A DNA stretch of 64,000 bases, from the NCBI GenBank assembly GCA_933228675.1, contig OW121741.1, positions 53,177,186 to 53,241,185 of the forward strand. The letters are read 5' to 3'. Both the position numbers and the translations under genes were made by a program. The notes under the pieces are model-generated. The model was not told the origin of the DNA. It did no database searches and saw nothing but the letters and a program-made list of their open reading frames with translations. This stretch comes from Stomorhina lunata (Eukaryota > Arthropoda > Insecta > Diptera > Rhiniidae). This document shows positions 33,993-46,537 of the stretch, in pieces. Position 1 is the first letter of the stretch; each line of letters begins with the position of its first letter.

Positions 33993-35115
33993 TAAAGAAA
34001 TTATTTTTTATTTTTATTTGAAACAGACGTTTATTTCTAGCTACAAAATGTTAACTTCAAGTTAACGCACAGTGATTTGAGCCCATAGTAAAATTGGAAA
34101 AAACTAGAAGGAATAAATTTACAGCGATGAAATTTACAGCATGAATAGACCTTAGCTCAGTTAGAAAAAATATAAAATAAAATTTAAAAATATCCAGATA
34201 TTTTGCCCGCAAGGGATCAGTATAATTTCCAAAAATCGCCCATAATACATTTTCCTTTTATAAACATATAAATTTTGTATTTATTTCGAGGATTTCGTAT
34301 AACTAGTGTAAATATAATATAAATACATTAGATTTTTCATATTTCCAGTGTTGCCATAATGTGCTGAATTAAACAAAATCTTTTTTTACAAAAATTATTT
34401 CTTGAGTGTTTCTTATCAAATTAGGGGCAAACCCATGTACTTAAACCCCAACGCAGATAAAGGATCAAAGCAGTTTCTAATAGTAAAGCTAGATGGCGCT
34501 ACTAATTTTTTTACATATTTTTTATTAGATACATATTTGTTTTATGTACTGAGTTTTAATTATATATTAATAATTTTAAACAGGAACAAAAAAAAAAAAA
34601 CAGAAAACTTATAATTATTAACGAAATTCTTCTTCCGCTTCTGTATTTTCTAATATATAGTCACGGATTTCTTGAAAATTTTGAAAGGTATTGGTTGATT
34701 TTGTTGATACCCTATTGAACGTCACTAGTGGATCAGACGAAATTAGAAGTTTTGTCATCAAGTCTTTGTTACAATTTTCTCTGGTATTTTTACGAGTATG
34801 TTCTAGTCTGCTTCTCCTAATTATTTTATGAAGGGACTCCAAAGCATCTTCTGAAAGCACACCTTAAAAAAATCAATTGTAACTGCATAATTTTTTATAC
34901 AAAGTACATTTAATATTACCTATAGGCAAATCAAAGAACTCTATGATTTCACCTTCATGTATCAACAACTTGTGTAAGGTTGATGGCATATAATACCAAT
35001 GATAATGTTTTAAGTACAGGATTTTAGTATTCTCTGTTAGTACTTTAATATTAGTAATATTAATTGGTTTACCAGATGATATAATTTTTAAAATTAATCC
35101 CAAATTATATATTAA

Positions 35116-37293
35116 CGGTCTTATGCAAAAAAATTTAACAACGATTGGTAAACTAAAATTAAGCAAAATTCCTTAAAGTATCATCCTAAAACGATTGTTA
35201 GCTTAACAAACCGATGTTAATCTTTTGTTAACATCAAATAATTTAAAGTAGCTGTCTACATAATTTAAAGCTGCGTTAAATATTTTATTGTTTTGACAAA
35301 TATTTTGTGAAAACTTTTAAAGAAAATATTTAAGTTTTCAGACTTTTCTGATAAAAAATAACATTTTTGTTAAATTTAGTTATCATATTTTTTCTAATTT
35401 GCTATTTTTTTTTATCATATAAAAGGTTTCGTGGGTGGGGAATTTATGAAATATAATTTCCATGATATTTTATTGTTATTTTTAAAATCAATCAAGTATT
35501 AATATCATTGCCGATGAAAATTTATTTTCATTTCGATCGATGAATAAAAATGAGGGATTTTTATTTGAAATATAAATATCCCTCATGATGAAAATTTTAA
35601 ATATCTTGAACGATAAATATCCGAACAGAAAAATATTTTATTGATTGTTTTATTTTTGAACTTCTGTTTTGACTTTGAAAAAATAAAATATTTTTGAAAT
35701 TATAAAACTTTTAACAATGAATGTATGAATATGTTTCCAATTAATTGCAATGTTTTAGGACATCGAAGTTAAACCTAATAGTCCTAATGGAACTATTGGT
35801 GGTTTATTTGACTCGCAAAACCATTTCAACATATAATTTGCAACAATAATTGAATTTATTATTATTAATACGTCCTAAAGACTTTTTATACCAGGACAAA
35901 TCTTCTTCTGTCATTCTTGGCTCCCAGTGGAGCATAGGGAATGGAAGGATGCAGAATTGCCTGACGTCTCTAGCTACCAGGTAAGAACTGTATCCAAATC
36001 CCACTCTAACCTTCTCGTGGTACATCCTGGAAACCTTAGCAACCTAGTTTTAGATGCGGTAAACAACCAGTGTGGGATTCTAGGTCAGGGCTAATATAAA
36101 AGGGAGTTATCTAAGAACCATTCCAACGTATATGGTCTAAGGGTTTAAGATAATTGTACTTCGTAAAGTACGAAAATGCGGCGTCTGTTCAACATGTTAG
36201 TTGCGGCTGCAAGCGGGCATCAGTCTCGGATCGAGCGGCTTGCTATACAAACGTGCCTTGTGTCTTTGGACCCATCACCCAACGACTTAGCACTCACGAT
36301 GTTTTAAGCATTAAAAGAAGCAATATTACAGAATATACTACTCCAAGGGGTAATCATGCGAGAAATCCCCCTGCTACGGTAGTTGGCGCACGGATTTTGG
36401 AGTTTCCTAATCTATGCAAGAACATTATGATGAATGAAACCAGGACAAATACAGAAATAAAATTTGAATATTTTCTACCAAATTTTTTTTTTCATCGGAT
36501 GAAAAAAGATGAAAATAATTTTGAACTGATAAATATCCCAAACGATTTTTTTATTTTCATCGGATTGAAAAACGATAAAAAATTTTTTGAACAATTAAAA
36601 ATCTTTGGGGATATTTATTATTTTTTAAACTTCAATGATTGTTTTTGTATGGATTAAAACATGAAAATATTGTTTTAAAAGTATTAATATTCGGTCTCTG
36701 TATTTTATACTCTATTTTACATATTTCATACTAAAATCAAACTTTTCAAAGAAATTGATAATACAAATTCTAATTTTAAACAAAAAAATTCGTGTTTTCA
36801 AACAAAAAACAGACATCGGTCAATAAAATTTACAAAAAACATTATAGTGATGTATATATACTCAACATGAGTTAAAAGTACTCGATTTTTAAATAATCGG
36901 TTTAAACCCTTAGTAAAAATGTGTCTATTTATTAGTTTACTGTATTATAAATATGTTTAGTTTATGTTTTTATATAACATAAACATAATTTTACATTAAG
37001 AAAAGAAGAAAAATGTTATTTTATATTAAAAACATACAAAACATTATTTAGAAATTCGACTACCCGGAGGAAACAATGAATAACTAATTCGTTGTTTTGT
37101 ATATTTAACTATAAAGAGACAAGAGAGAATGACGATGTTGCCAGCATTAACATGTAAAATTGACTTGACGTATTCATTAGTTAAAGAACTGTTTTTGGAT
37201 ACTATTTTTTAACAATCGTTTGTTAGCCTTAAAGTATTTGGTAACTAACGTGTTCTTTTAGCAATAATTAAGATTTTTTTTAACATAAGACCG
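35116..37293 (-). mobile_element. MITE with TAA target duplication in Transib gene (B)
   Basis: Same MITE as 14332-18667, with TAA at 35113-35115 and 37294-37296. Unit B lacks the hAT but carries a 1227-bp insertion (35474-36700). Net MITE length is again about 0.94 kb. Confidence 0.75.
35474..36700. mobile_element. 1.2-kb insertion with 8-bp target duplication, unit B only
   Basis: TATTTTAT flanks both sides (35466-35473, 36701-36708), and unit A (14690 region) has the site once, unoccupied. The outer parts are A+T-rich with repeated CATCG/GATGAAAA motifs. The middle (about 35880-36430) is clearly more G+C-rich and contains, on the minus strand, the LINE 3'-end motif CCCTATGCTCCACTGGGAG. 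No clean terminal inverted repeat is seen. The ORF at 36154-36657 (167 aa) resembles nothing I know and is probably chance. It may be a non-autonomous element carrying a captured LINE tail. Confidence 0.65.
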
Positions 37294-39478
37294 TAAATCT
37301 TTATTGATGCCAGTTATATTTGCAGACTTTTCGTATTTGATAAAAAATTTTCGTGCAGTATTGCCGTCATTGGTAGTGCCAAAATTTGGTTTTACTTTAT
37401 CAATTGTGAGTTCCATTTGAGTCTTAAATTCTTTTTGAATAAGTTTTTTTCGTGTACTGAAAATTTCTTTATTTTCGTTTCTCACTTGCCATGTTTTAAA
37501 GGTAAGTCGGTATGAAATGTGCAATAAGCACTCGAAACATCTTAACAGGCAATGCAGCGAAGAAATTCCATATTTATAATTACTATAATCTGGTGTTTTT
37601 GCAATACTTACATTATTCATTTCAGTTGGTTTAGATTGGCATATAAAACATTTTGAACCACAGCTTGTATTTGTGAGAACTTTTGCTACAGCACCATCGA
37701 TCATAGTACAATGCATGACGTAGTTTACCTTGATTCGAGACCCATTGAAATCAATTTCATCTAACGCAGTGTCTTTAATTTTATATTTGAAGTCTTCGAA
37801 AACCCTTTTTACTGTGGCTGGATTTTCTTTTTCAAACAAAAGCATCATAGCTCTACAATAACTAGTTGAAGATGGCCTTAGGTTTACCCACAACTTTTTT
37901 CCACTTTCGTTATTTACAAGTCCTAAATTATTAATATAAAATATAAACGTAAATAATTTCTAAAAACATAAACAATTTCTAAACTTACTCAAGTGGAACA
38001 AATGCTACTACAAACAAATTTTCGTCGATCGAATCTTCATTTTTAAATTTTTGCTTGTACATACTATGGCCGCCACTACCTTCCATACCCCACTTTAGCA
38101 CGATAGTTATGTCATTCATTTTACTATTAACTTCTATTAAAGTCAGCAAACTAATTGTAGTTTTATATAGTAGGTTCCTTAAAGAGACCTTTGCCGTTGT
38201 ATCCCGTCCCGGAAGTAAGTTGTTGCGTTGCTGCCGAACGGTGTACAAAGCAGGATAATAACTATCTTCCTTACTATAGTACTTTTTTAAAATGTTATAT
38301 TTATTATGTGATAAATTGAGATCTTCCATTAAAGCTAAGGCTTTTATTGAGGTTATGTTTGATTCTTTATCTCTTGGGTTCGGGGTATTTACCTTTTTTT
38401 CTTTAGTTTTAAAGCATATTCTAATTCTTCTATTGTATAATCTTGAACTAAGTTCTTTACTCTGTTATATTTAGACTTATCGCTCAAATCTTGGAACGTC
38501 TTTTTAGGTCTACCTCCGACATTATCCTTTTTGGAGTAACAATTTCAATCATATAGTCAGTTATAGTAAACGTGACAAAAACACTTACCTTATTATAAGT
38601 ACCAAATATTTTATCCAAAAAATTTTTATTTTCTTTTAAAACCCGACTTTTGGTTCTATTTGAATCCAGCCACGTTTTGCTAAATTTGCTTAAAACTCGC
38701 ATGGTTTTAATTTTTATTTCTTTTTTACAAAAATTTTCTTCATTTTTTAATTTCTCTTCTAAATAAGCAAGCACTGCACTTACTCTTTTCTTTCCCGGGG
38801 ATCTAACCCAAACACTAAATAAAGTTTTGTTATATATATTTACCATTTTTTAATATAATGTTTATAAATTTCTTAAAACAGGCGATAATAAAACTTAATC
38901 TCATAAAAAAGACAACTACTTTTAAAAAATTTTTCTAAAATAAACATTTTTTAAAAAGGGCATAACTCAAAAAACGGTGTTTTTATTCTTACTATTCTAT
39001 ATGCGCTATGAAGACAACATTTCAAAATATATCCTTAGATGTTAAACGAAATGGGATCTCGTTTTATATACTTTTCCGAGTCCATTTAATTTAACAGTTT
39101 TTCGAAAAAAATTGAAATTTGCCATAATGTATACCATTTTTTTCATAGTTTTTTTCTTTGCATTGTAAAGTTTTTAACGTCGTATTATTAACCATGATGT
39201 CATTGTCAAACTTGTATAAGGAAATTGTATTCTAATCGAAAATACAATTTTTATGATCCTTTTTCCAAACCTAGTTGAAAAAAATAAAATTTTCTAAAAA
39301 ATTGTAAAAATGCTGTACATTTAAGGGAGTTTCATTTGAAGTAGGCCGACCGGATAAAAGAAAGGCGAACATATCTGGAATGCTGAACATCTCAGCTTTA
39401 ATATGGTGTGCATATTGTTAATAAATTCGCAAAATTAGAAAAAGGAGTTTTTTCTATGGGACGAATCAGTGTGTAACG

Positions 39479-40060
39479 GGTAGATATCTAATTTTACGTT
39501 AATTAAGAGTAATGCCGAGTAGGACAATTGACTACTTCCTAGGACATCGCCATGTTAAAATAGTTAGTTAATTACATAGAGAAGTAATCCAAGTGTCAGT
39601 TACAACTACTTGAGAAATAGTTAGCTTAAGGTAAATGTAAAGTTAACTGAATGTCCGACAGGGCCATGTTTATTAATCGACATGGTCAAATGAGACAAAA
39701 ACTAGATAAAACGGGTCAAATGGTCTATAATAAACATGAGACGATAAAAGTGTTGGGCTAAGGAAACGAAATGGGGATTTTGAGGAATATATCATTAATC
39801 TATTATATGAACCATCGTAGTCCCCAGATCAAAATTCTATCGAGCATCTATGGTCCATCTTAATAGGGAAGATTTAAAAAAAAAGAACCACCCAAAACGG
39901 TACATAGCGTTTGGTGCCGTTGTATTGAAACCTGGGAATGTATCGATTCAAAAATTCTTAATAATAACATATAAAGTATTCTAAAGAGGATCAAAGTAGG
40001 GGAAAAATCCATGGTGGTTATACAAAGTACTAGAGGTCATAAAATAAAAAATTTTGCAAC
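39479..40060. other. Spacer right of Transib (B), no gene
   Basis: Unit B equivalent of 20854-21663 but shorter by about 220 bp; nothing coding. Confidence 0.5.
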
Positions 40061-40236
40061 AGGGGACAAAATTGTTCAAACTTGAATTTTAGTATAAAAA
40101 CATTTTTAATTATTACGATTCTTAATTTACTTAAAGTTTTTTTTCGAGTTTGTATTAAGAATTCACAATGTATTTAAAACATAAAAATTTTGATTAAGTT
40201 CTCAACAAATTTTATTTCGTGAACAGTTTTGTCCCT
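40061..40236 (-). mobile_element. Tc1-like terminal repeat or MITE, right member (B)
   Basis: Unit B equivalent of 21664-21871, with about 30 bp deleted after the ACAATGTATTTAA motif. Confidence 0.5.
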
Positions 40237-40327
40237 AAACCCCAGCATCCTTACAAAGCCAGAGATAGATGATTACAAAATAGATATAAGAAAAATAAAA
40301 TTCTTAAGAACTGCTATTTTTGAAAAC

Positions 40328-41022
40328 AAGTAAGAAAGTGCTAATGTCGGTCAAGCATGACCATACGATACCTTTTACCACTTAGCAAACACATATTTGC
40401 TAAATTTTACCATCATACAAACATTTTCTCAAAAATTATACATTTAAGCTGTTTCCGTCATTTGGACTTATATGAGAGCTAGGGTCAAATGTGGACCGAA
40501 TATCTCGAAATTTGGCAAATTAATTACAGTTGCATGCAAAATTAAACTTAAAATTCTCATTATCTTTGGATTTAGTGAATTTTGTCTCATTTAGCGCGTT
40601 TTGAGAAAAGAGGTTGTATGGGAGCTATAGTCAAATGTGGACCGAAATTTGGTTCAGTGATTTAAATTTACTAAAGAAGTATTTGTTTTAAATTTCATGA
40701 AAAAATATTGATTTTTGTGGCCAATATATCAATTCCGGGAAGTGGGACCTATGGGAGATACCATAAATAATGGACCGATTTGGACGAATTTCAATAGCCA
40801 TGGTCTCATTATTAAAAAAATAATCTGTGCCAAATTTCATCAAATTATCTTTAGAATTGCGACCTGTAGTTTGATTACAAGGTTTATATGGGGGTCCAGC
40901 CAGCCAGCCAGACGGACGGACATCGCTTAGTCGACTCAGAAAGTTATTCTAAGCCTATTGGTATACTAAAAGGTGGTTCTAAGACAAATATTTCTATGCC
41001 ACCTATGGTGGTGAAGGGTATA
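40328..41022 (-). repeat. Short INE-1-like element, subfamily 2 (B)
   Basis: Unit B equivalent of 21963-22657; the hairpin reads CGGTCAAGCATGACC, one change from A. Confidence 0.6.
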
Positions 41023-41160
41023 AAAAATAATGAATTAATATTTATAATTAAAGTTCCAAAACTATTTTATTCTACACGAGTAACAACTATTATACCTATG
41101 CCATACTTAAATAGAGAAATATAGGCAGAAATTGAAAACGTATTTAATTATAATAACATG

Positions 41161-42820
41161 TAAGAGTGCTATGTTCGGCTATGCCGAACCTTAAATATCC
41201 TTCACCAATGGTGTTACAAAAGTAAAGTGCAGAGTGGAAAGAGTTTTTGGTCAATTACAAGTATGTATGTTTCTGAAAACTGATTTAGGTGAATCCTACA
41301 AAAATACTAATAAATGTATATTGATTTTCTAATCTGAAAAAGTTTCAAATCTCGATAATTAACACGCCTCATACATTTAATTTTTAGGCGATATATGAAT
41401 AATATTTAATTAGTGAATAACCTTGTTCCTTCAGAAATTACACAACATTGTAACATTTTGCACCTTGAGAGAGGTCGTATTTAAATACATATATCTTTAA
41501 AATTAGAGGACCGATTAAATGGTTGCTTTAATGAGAAAATTTAGCGGACCTATTTAGATTAGACTTTTAGCAACAACACTTACGTAAGATATGAATAAAG
41601 GCCATCATAATATGCAAAAGTCACTTATTTAAGACATATTTCGGTATGCTGAAATCAAGTTTCATAAGCTTTTAGATGGCATACCGATATAAGTATTAGA
41701 TGTTAATAGTGTTCTACGAAGTTAACTATTAAATTGCAACATATAGTTCTACTTACAACTGAGATATAGCCAAAACTCGAAATTCGATGCCAAATTACGA
41801 TTTTTTTATTTTCTATAAACACTAGGGATATCGCCAAAATTAAAAATTCGATGAGAATTAATTTTTTTTTAATAACTGTATTTATCAAAATAACTATGTT
41901 TTTTCAAAAATGTTATATCAAATTTTAAGAAATCATTCAACGCAACACACTACTGAATTTCATCATTAACTGAGATATCGCCAAAGCAAAATATGTCGAT
42001 ATACGCAAATTGGCGTATTTTAGAAAAAAAATTTCAAAAACAATATTTAAAAAAAAATCGAATTATATATCAGATTTTAGAAAATACTCCATTGCAGCAT
42101 GATATTAAATTACATCAAAATCAGTATATAATCACCAGAGATTTAAAAAAAAAAATTTGTTTAAAAAACTATATTTTTCATAAAAAAATTTAATTTCGTC
42201 AAAAAACTGTGTTTTTTTTAAGTTGTTTGAACTGTATATCAAATTTTAGGAAATCATTCAACGCTGCACACTATTGAATTCATCAAAATCGGTAGATTAA
42301 TAACTGAGATATCGCCAAAGCAAAAATTATCGATGTACGCAAATTGACAAATTTAAAAAAAGGGTATTTTTTTGAATTAGATATCAGATTTTAGAAAATA
42401 CTCCAACGCAACATGCTATTAAATTTTATCAAAATCGGTCTATAAACATCAGATTTATCGGCAAAATTCAATGAGAATTTAAACAATTTTTTTTAAACTG
42501 TGTTTTTTAAAAAAAAGTTTTGAATTTCGTCAAAAAACTGTGTTTTTTTAAAAAAAAGTTTTTAGAACTGTAAAAATAATAAAATCATTCAACGCTGCAC
42601 ACTGTTGAATTTCATCAAAATCGGTAGATCAATAACCGAAATATCGCCAAAACAGTATTTTTTTAATTTTTTTTTTTTAATTTAATAGCATGTTGCTCTC
42701 TAATGCAACATGCTATTAAATTTGATCGAAATCGGTCTATAAACACCAGAGATATCGCCAAAATTCAAAATTCGATAAGAATTTAATAAAAAAAAATGTT
42801 TAAAACTGTATTTTTATAAC
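41161..42820 (-). repeat. INE-1-like element with tandem internal blocks (B)
   Basis: It has the same 3' hairpin (41176-41192) as 22811-22827. 41311-42023 is not in unit A and resembles, in inverse orientation, 4020-4600, so it belongs to the element and unit A is the deleted form. Confidence 0.5.
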
Positions 42821-44013
42821 CTTTACCAATAGGTGAAAGAGTATTATAAGTTTGTGATTCCTTTTGTAATTTTTATACCCTTCACCAATAGGTGAAAGGG
42901 TATTATAAGTTTGTGCATCCGTTTGTAATTTTATTATTAGTGATCGTAGACCCCATAAAAATTATACCGATTGACTCAGAATCGGGAGGAGAATCGATTA
43001 AGCGATGTCCGTCTGTCTGTCTGTTGAAATCAAGTTCTGAAGCCCCTGGAGGATGGACCTACATAAATTATACATCAGATTTAGGAAATTCTCCCGCAAT
43101 GAACGCTATTAAAATTCATTAAAATCACTTTTAAATAACAAGAGAAAACATATACTCCTGGTGTGCGAGTAATAATATATATTTCAGATTTTAGGTAATG
43201 GCTCCCCAAACAACACTGTAAATTTAAAAAAAATCGGTCCATAAACAACTGATATATCGCCAAAACAGTAAATTTGATGTATCGCAAATTGCCCGAAGTA
43301 CGCATAGAGAAAGTTTGTTGAAAAAATGAAATGCACAAATAGGAAAAACCATCCTAATGGTGTACGGACATACATAAATTTTCTATCAGGTTTTAGGAAG
43401 CACGTTATTAAATTTTATCAAAATCGGTCCATAAACAACTGAAATATCGCCAAAACACTAATTTTGATGAACCGCAAATTGCCGAAAGTACGTGTCTTAG
43501 AAATTTTGTTTAAATTTTGCAAGTATCTCGGGAGTTTATAGACCGATTGTGAGGAAATTTAACAGCGTCCTTTGCGGGATGATTTCCTAAAATATAATAT
43601 ATATACCCTTCATAAACTATACAAATCTGATCATGAATACCATTACAATTGTACGGATCGACTCAGAATCGGCAGGAGAATCGATTTAGCGTCCGTCCGT
43701 CCGTCTATCTATTGAAATCAAGTTTTTGGAGCTCCTGTTTTGTCGATATCTCAGATGTTCATTTTGAGGAAATTTAATAGCATTCTTCTCGGGGGGATTA
43801 CTGAATTCTGATGCATTCGGTAATTTGTGGTAGATATAATTTAGTGTTTAAGCGATATTTCAGGTGTTTTGATCGACAATGATGAGATTCATGTTGGGAT
43901 GATATCCTAGAATTTTATGTAAAATTCACTTAGGACCTCCACAAATCTGATTTTAGCAGACATTGCATTTATCTTAGTTTTGTGTCTGACTTTTGAACAT
44001 TATGGTAATATTT

Positions 44014-44056
44014 CTTCTTCTGTTATCCTTGACTCCCAGTGGAGCATAGGGCCTCA
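44014..44056 (-). mobile_element. 43-bp LINE 3'-end stub (B)
   Basis: Same as 24960-25002, flanked by ATGGTAATATTT at 44002-44013 and 44057-44068. One base differs from copy A (GACTCCC for GACACCC). Confidence 0.6.
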
Positions 44057-44641
44057 ATGGTAATATTTAAGTATGTATTATATATCAAATTATAGGTAAT
44101 CTTCCTAGGAAGTACATAAAATGCATAAAATGATATGCGTTCAAAAGCTATCAACGAAAATCTAAATTTTAGGATTGCAATTGGGACAAAAGCGTTCACT
44201 TTTGACAATAACTGTTGTACAACTTTGCCTAATTCAATCTCTTATTTGCTAATAAATTATAATAGATCGGATGATGAAAGCTAGTATAAAGACGTTCTAC
44301 AAAATCTAATATAAACCTGTTAATGACATAAATTCCATCTAAAAGCCATTTAAATGAGAATAAATAATTAACTATATTAGCTTTGACCACTAAATTAAGC
44401 ACAAGAATACCATTATGTGAATACCAGCCAGTGTGCAAAATTTTGTCATAATCGGTCACCATTCGACTATTGTTCTTTCTGTTCGTCTTTCCGTCAGAGG
44501 AGAGCGTGATAGCGCCTAAAAAAACTTCAAATACCACAATTATATTATATAGCATTTAAATTTTGCAATAATTGGTCCACATTTGATCAAAACTCTCACA
44601 CAAACCGAATTAAACGATCAAGCACAACGAAAAGTATTTAA

Positions 44642-44862
44642 CCCCTTGACGTATTTCCACGAGTCTGACTCGTGGTACAAATTCTGTGCCTAAATGAATA
44701 TCACGAGTCTGACTCGTGATACAATTTCTATGCCTAACATGATTATCACGAGTCTGACTCGTTTTGCGACTGTTCATAAGCATCAAAACTGGTTTGTTTC
44801 GTGCAAGTTGTATGCGAACAGTTGGAAGCGAACTTAGTTGCGCTAATTGATACGTCAAGGGG
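44642..44862. mobile_element. piggyBac-type MITE (B)
   Basis: Same as 25588-25808, with TTAA at 44638-44641 and 44863-44866. One of the three palindromic units has a changed last base. Confidence 0.8.
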
Positions 44863-45529
44863 TTAAATGCTTATAAATGTAGATTTTGTGCAGAGTAGTT
44901 TTATATATCAGATTTTTGTAAATCTTCCCGCAAAGCACGCTATTTTATCAAAACAGTTCTATTAACACCTGAATATCTCCAATACACCAAAATTTAGAAG
45001 TAATTTGGCCCTAAAATCGGTTAAAAATCTTTATATTTTACTAGGAGGATGTGCACAGGCACATCGTAAAAATAGCCCTTGTATATTTAAGAGTCATCAG
45101 AAGTTAAGACTTGCACAAATCGGAAGAACAATACATCACAAATATTATTGACGAACTATTCATCTAAATTGGCCAATTAACTTCAGATTTATTAGTAAAT
45201 ATTTAATTACTTTTCCTAATGTTAACCTGGTATTTATCCATTCAAAAGCTATATATCTCAAGTATGTATATAAAACTAAGTGTATATAATCTATATTCCC
45301 AAGATTTGTATAGATTGACAAAACAATCATTGCCAAAGCTTTGATCCAAATCGGTCCGCCAACTTCAGAGTTTTACGCAACTAATCAAGAACTTCTACTA
45401 TATGGACGATACGTTCGAATTAAAGTACACATAGCGATAGCTGATATTCAATATCCTCTTCGAACCAAATTTAAAATTTGTGTTTGAATATTTTTTATTT
45501 CATAGCGAGTTTTGCGGCAAAAAAAATTG

Positions 45530-45714
45530 TATAACCGAGTTTTTGTTATATTTTTTAAAAAATATAATATTACAACAATATCATTTAGTCAAATCATTTA
45601 TGATTCTATAAATATAAATATAATATCATAAATGATATCGTTTCTTGGTTTGTTGGGAACTTAGCAATAATTGAATTTATATCTACGAGGGTTGGTGAAG
45701 TTACATACGTAACT
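45530..45714 (-). mobile_element. LTR fragment of gypsy-type retroelement (B)
   Basis: Unit B equivalent of 26474-26658, with the polypurine tract at 45715-45723. Confidence 0.5.
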
Positions 45715-45740
45715 GCTCCCCCATTAGATGAAGGATTCTC

Positions 45741-46233
45741 CTAAATTATTCCATTTGACCTCTTATTTTTGTTATACAAAATTACTATTAATATAATTGC
45801 TATTGCCACAATTGTTGTTGGTGGTATGGTATAAACAATAATCTTGTTGAACTTCATTTCTTCAATTACTTTCATATTTTGAATTGTTTTTATTTTTACT
45901 TCTTCTATAGTGTGTTATTTAGTTCAATATTTTGAAATTTTGGAACAATTATTTAATCTAAATACATTTTATTATTATTTGAAAATCTTTGATTTGCTAT
46001 TGTTAAAGTGCAGTAATTATACTGTATTAAGTAATTTCCATTCAAAATATTGTTTGTGTTTTTGTAGTTGCTAGTAATTTTACTATTCTTTGCATTTTTT
46101 ACAATAATTGTTTGATCGTTTATATTTATGATTTCTGTATTTTTGTTTGTAATAATCTTACATGTTTTCTGTTGTACAATGTCTTGATATTTTATAGTTT
46201 GTTTTATAATAATTGCTTTGTTTGCAAATATAT
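45741..46233 (-). pseudogene. env-like C-terminal relic (B), longer copy
   Basis: It contains the same membrane-anchor region as 26684-27009 plus about 170 bp more (46066-46233) outside the duplicated unit. The upstream part is Asn-rich with several potential N-glycosylation triplets, as in the ectodomain of insect envelope proteins. A stop or frameshift separates it from the anchor. The duplication break falls at 46065 inside this relic. Confidence 0.5.
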
Positions 46234-46242
46234 GTTTTTATT

Positions 46243-46440
46243 ATACCCTTCAATAATAGCTGAAAGGGTATTATAAGTTTGTCATTTAGTTTGTAATTTT
46301 TTCATTATTCATCTTAGACCCCATAAAAATTATACCGATCGACTCATTAGAGTCGATTTAGCCATGTACGTCTGCCTGTTGAAATCAATTTTGTGGAGCT
46401 CCTGGTGGTGGTGTACCCAGACGAATTATACACCAGATTT
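46243..46440 (+). repeat. INE-1-like 5' fragment
   Basis: TATACCCTTCAATAATAGC with GAAAGGGTATTATAAG, then GACCCCATAAAAATTATACC and ATCGACTCATT. Truncated near 46440. Confidence 0.6.
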
Positions 46441-46444
46441 TTAA

Positions 46445-46537
46445 ACAAGTAAGAATGGTATATTCGGCTTTGCCGAATCTTGAATACTCTTCACCAATGG
46501 TGTTCCAAAAGAACAAAATCGTAAGAATGTATTGATA
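46445..46537 (-). repeat. INE-1-like 3' end, interrupted
   Basis: AAGTAAGAATGGTATATTCG and hairpin TTCGGCTTTGCCGAA mark a minus-strand 3' end. The element is then interrupted by the insertion at 46538. Confidence 0.55.

Larger units (their letters stand above)
34618..38846 (-). pseudogene. Transib (RAG1-like) transposase gene, copy B, interrupted
   Basis: Exons match copy A: 38846 to about 38589 (start), the 'GGRPKKTF' segment near 38526, 38329-37985 with 'WGMEGSGGHS' (Glu codon 38081-38083), 37893-37294 with 'MIDGAV', C-F-I-C and 'GNTARKFF', then 35115 to 34618 with 'HKLLIHG', a short intron and 'SEDALES'. The Glu in place of the first catalytic Asp, the A-run shift and the MITE split are shared with copy A, so they predate the duplication. 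The 34618-34860 exon differs from A by one residue (Leu for Val before SEDALES). Confidence 0.8.
34068..39473 (-). mobile_element. Full-length Transib transposon, copy B
   Basis: It has the same CACAGTG / CACACTG termini as copy A (one change, GGGACGAATC for GGGACGGATC, near the right end). TAACG flanks it at 34063-34067 and 39474-39478. It was duplicated together with its flanks. Confidence 0.85.
42874..45523 (+). repeat. INE-1/Helentron-like element (B)
   Basis: Unit B equivalent of 23821-26473, with the same nested LINE stub and TTAA MITE. Confidence 0.6.

Noticed and set aside
36154..36657. 167-residue ORF in the unit B insertion as a captured host gene
   Set aside because: No recognisable domain, low-complexity Phe/Asn-rich C-terminus, and it runs from the G+C-rich core into an A+T-rich arm.
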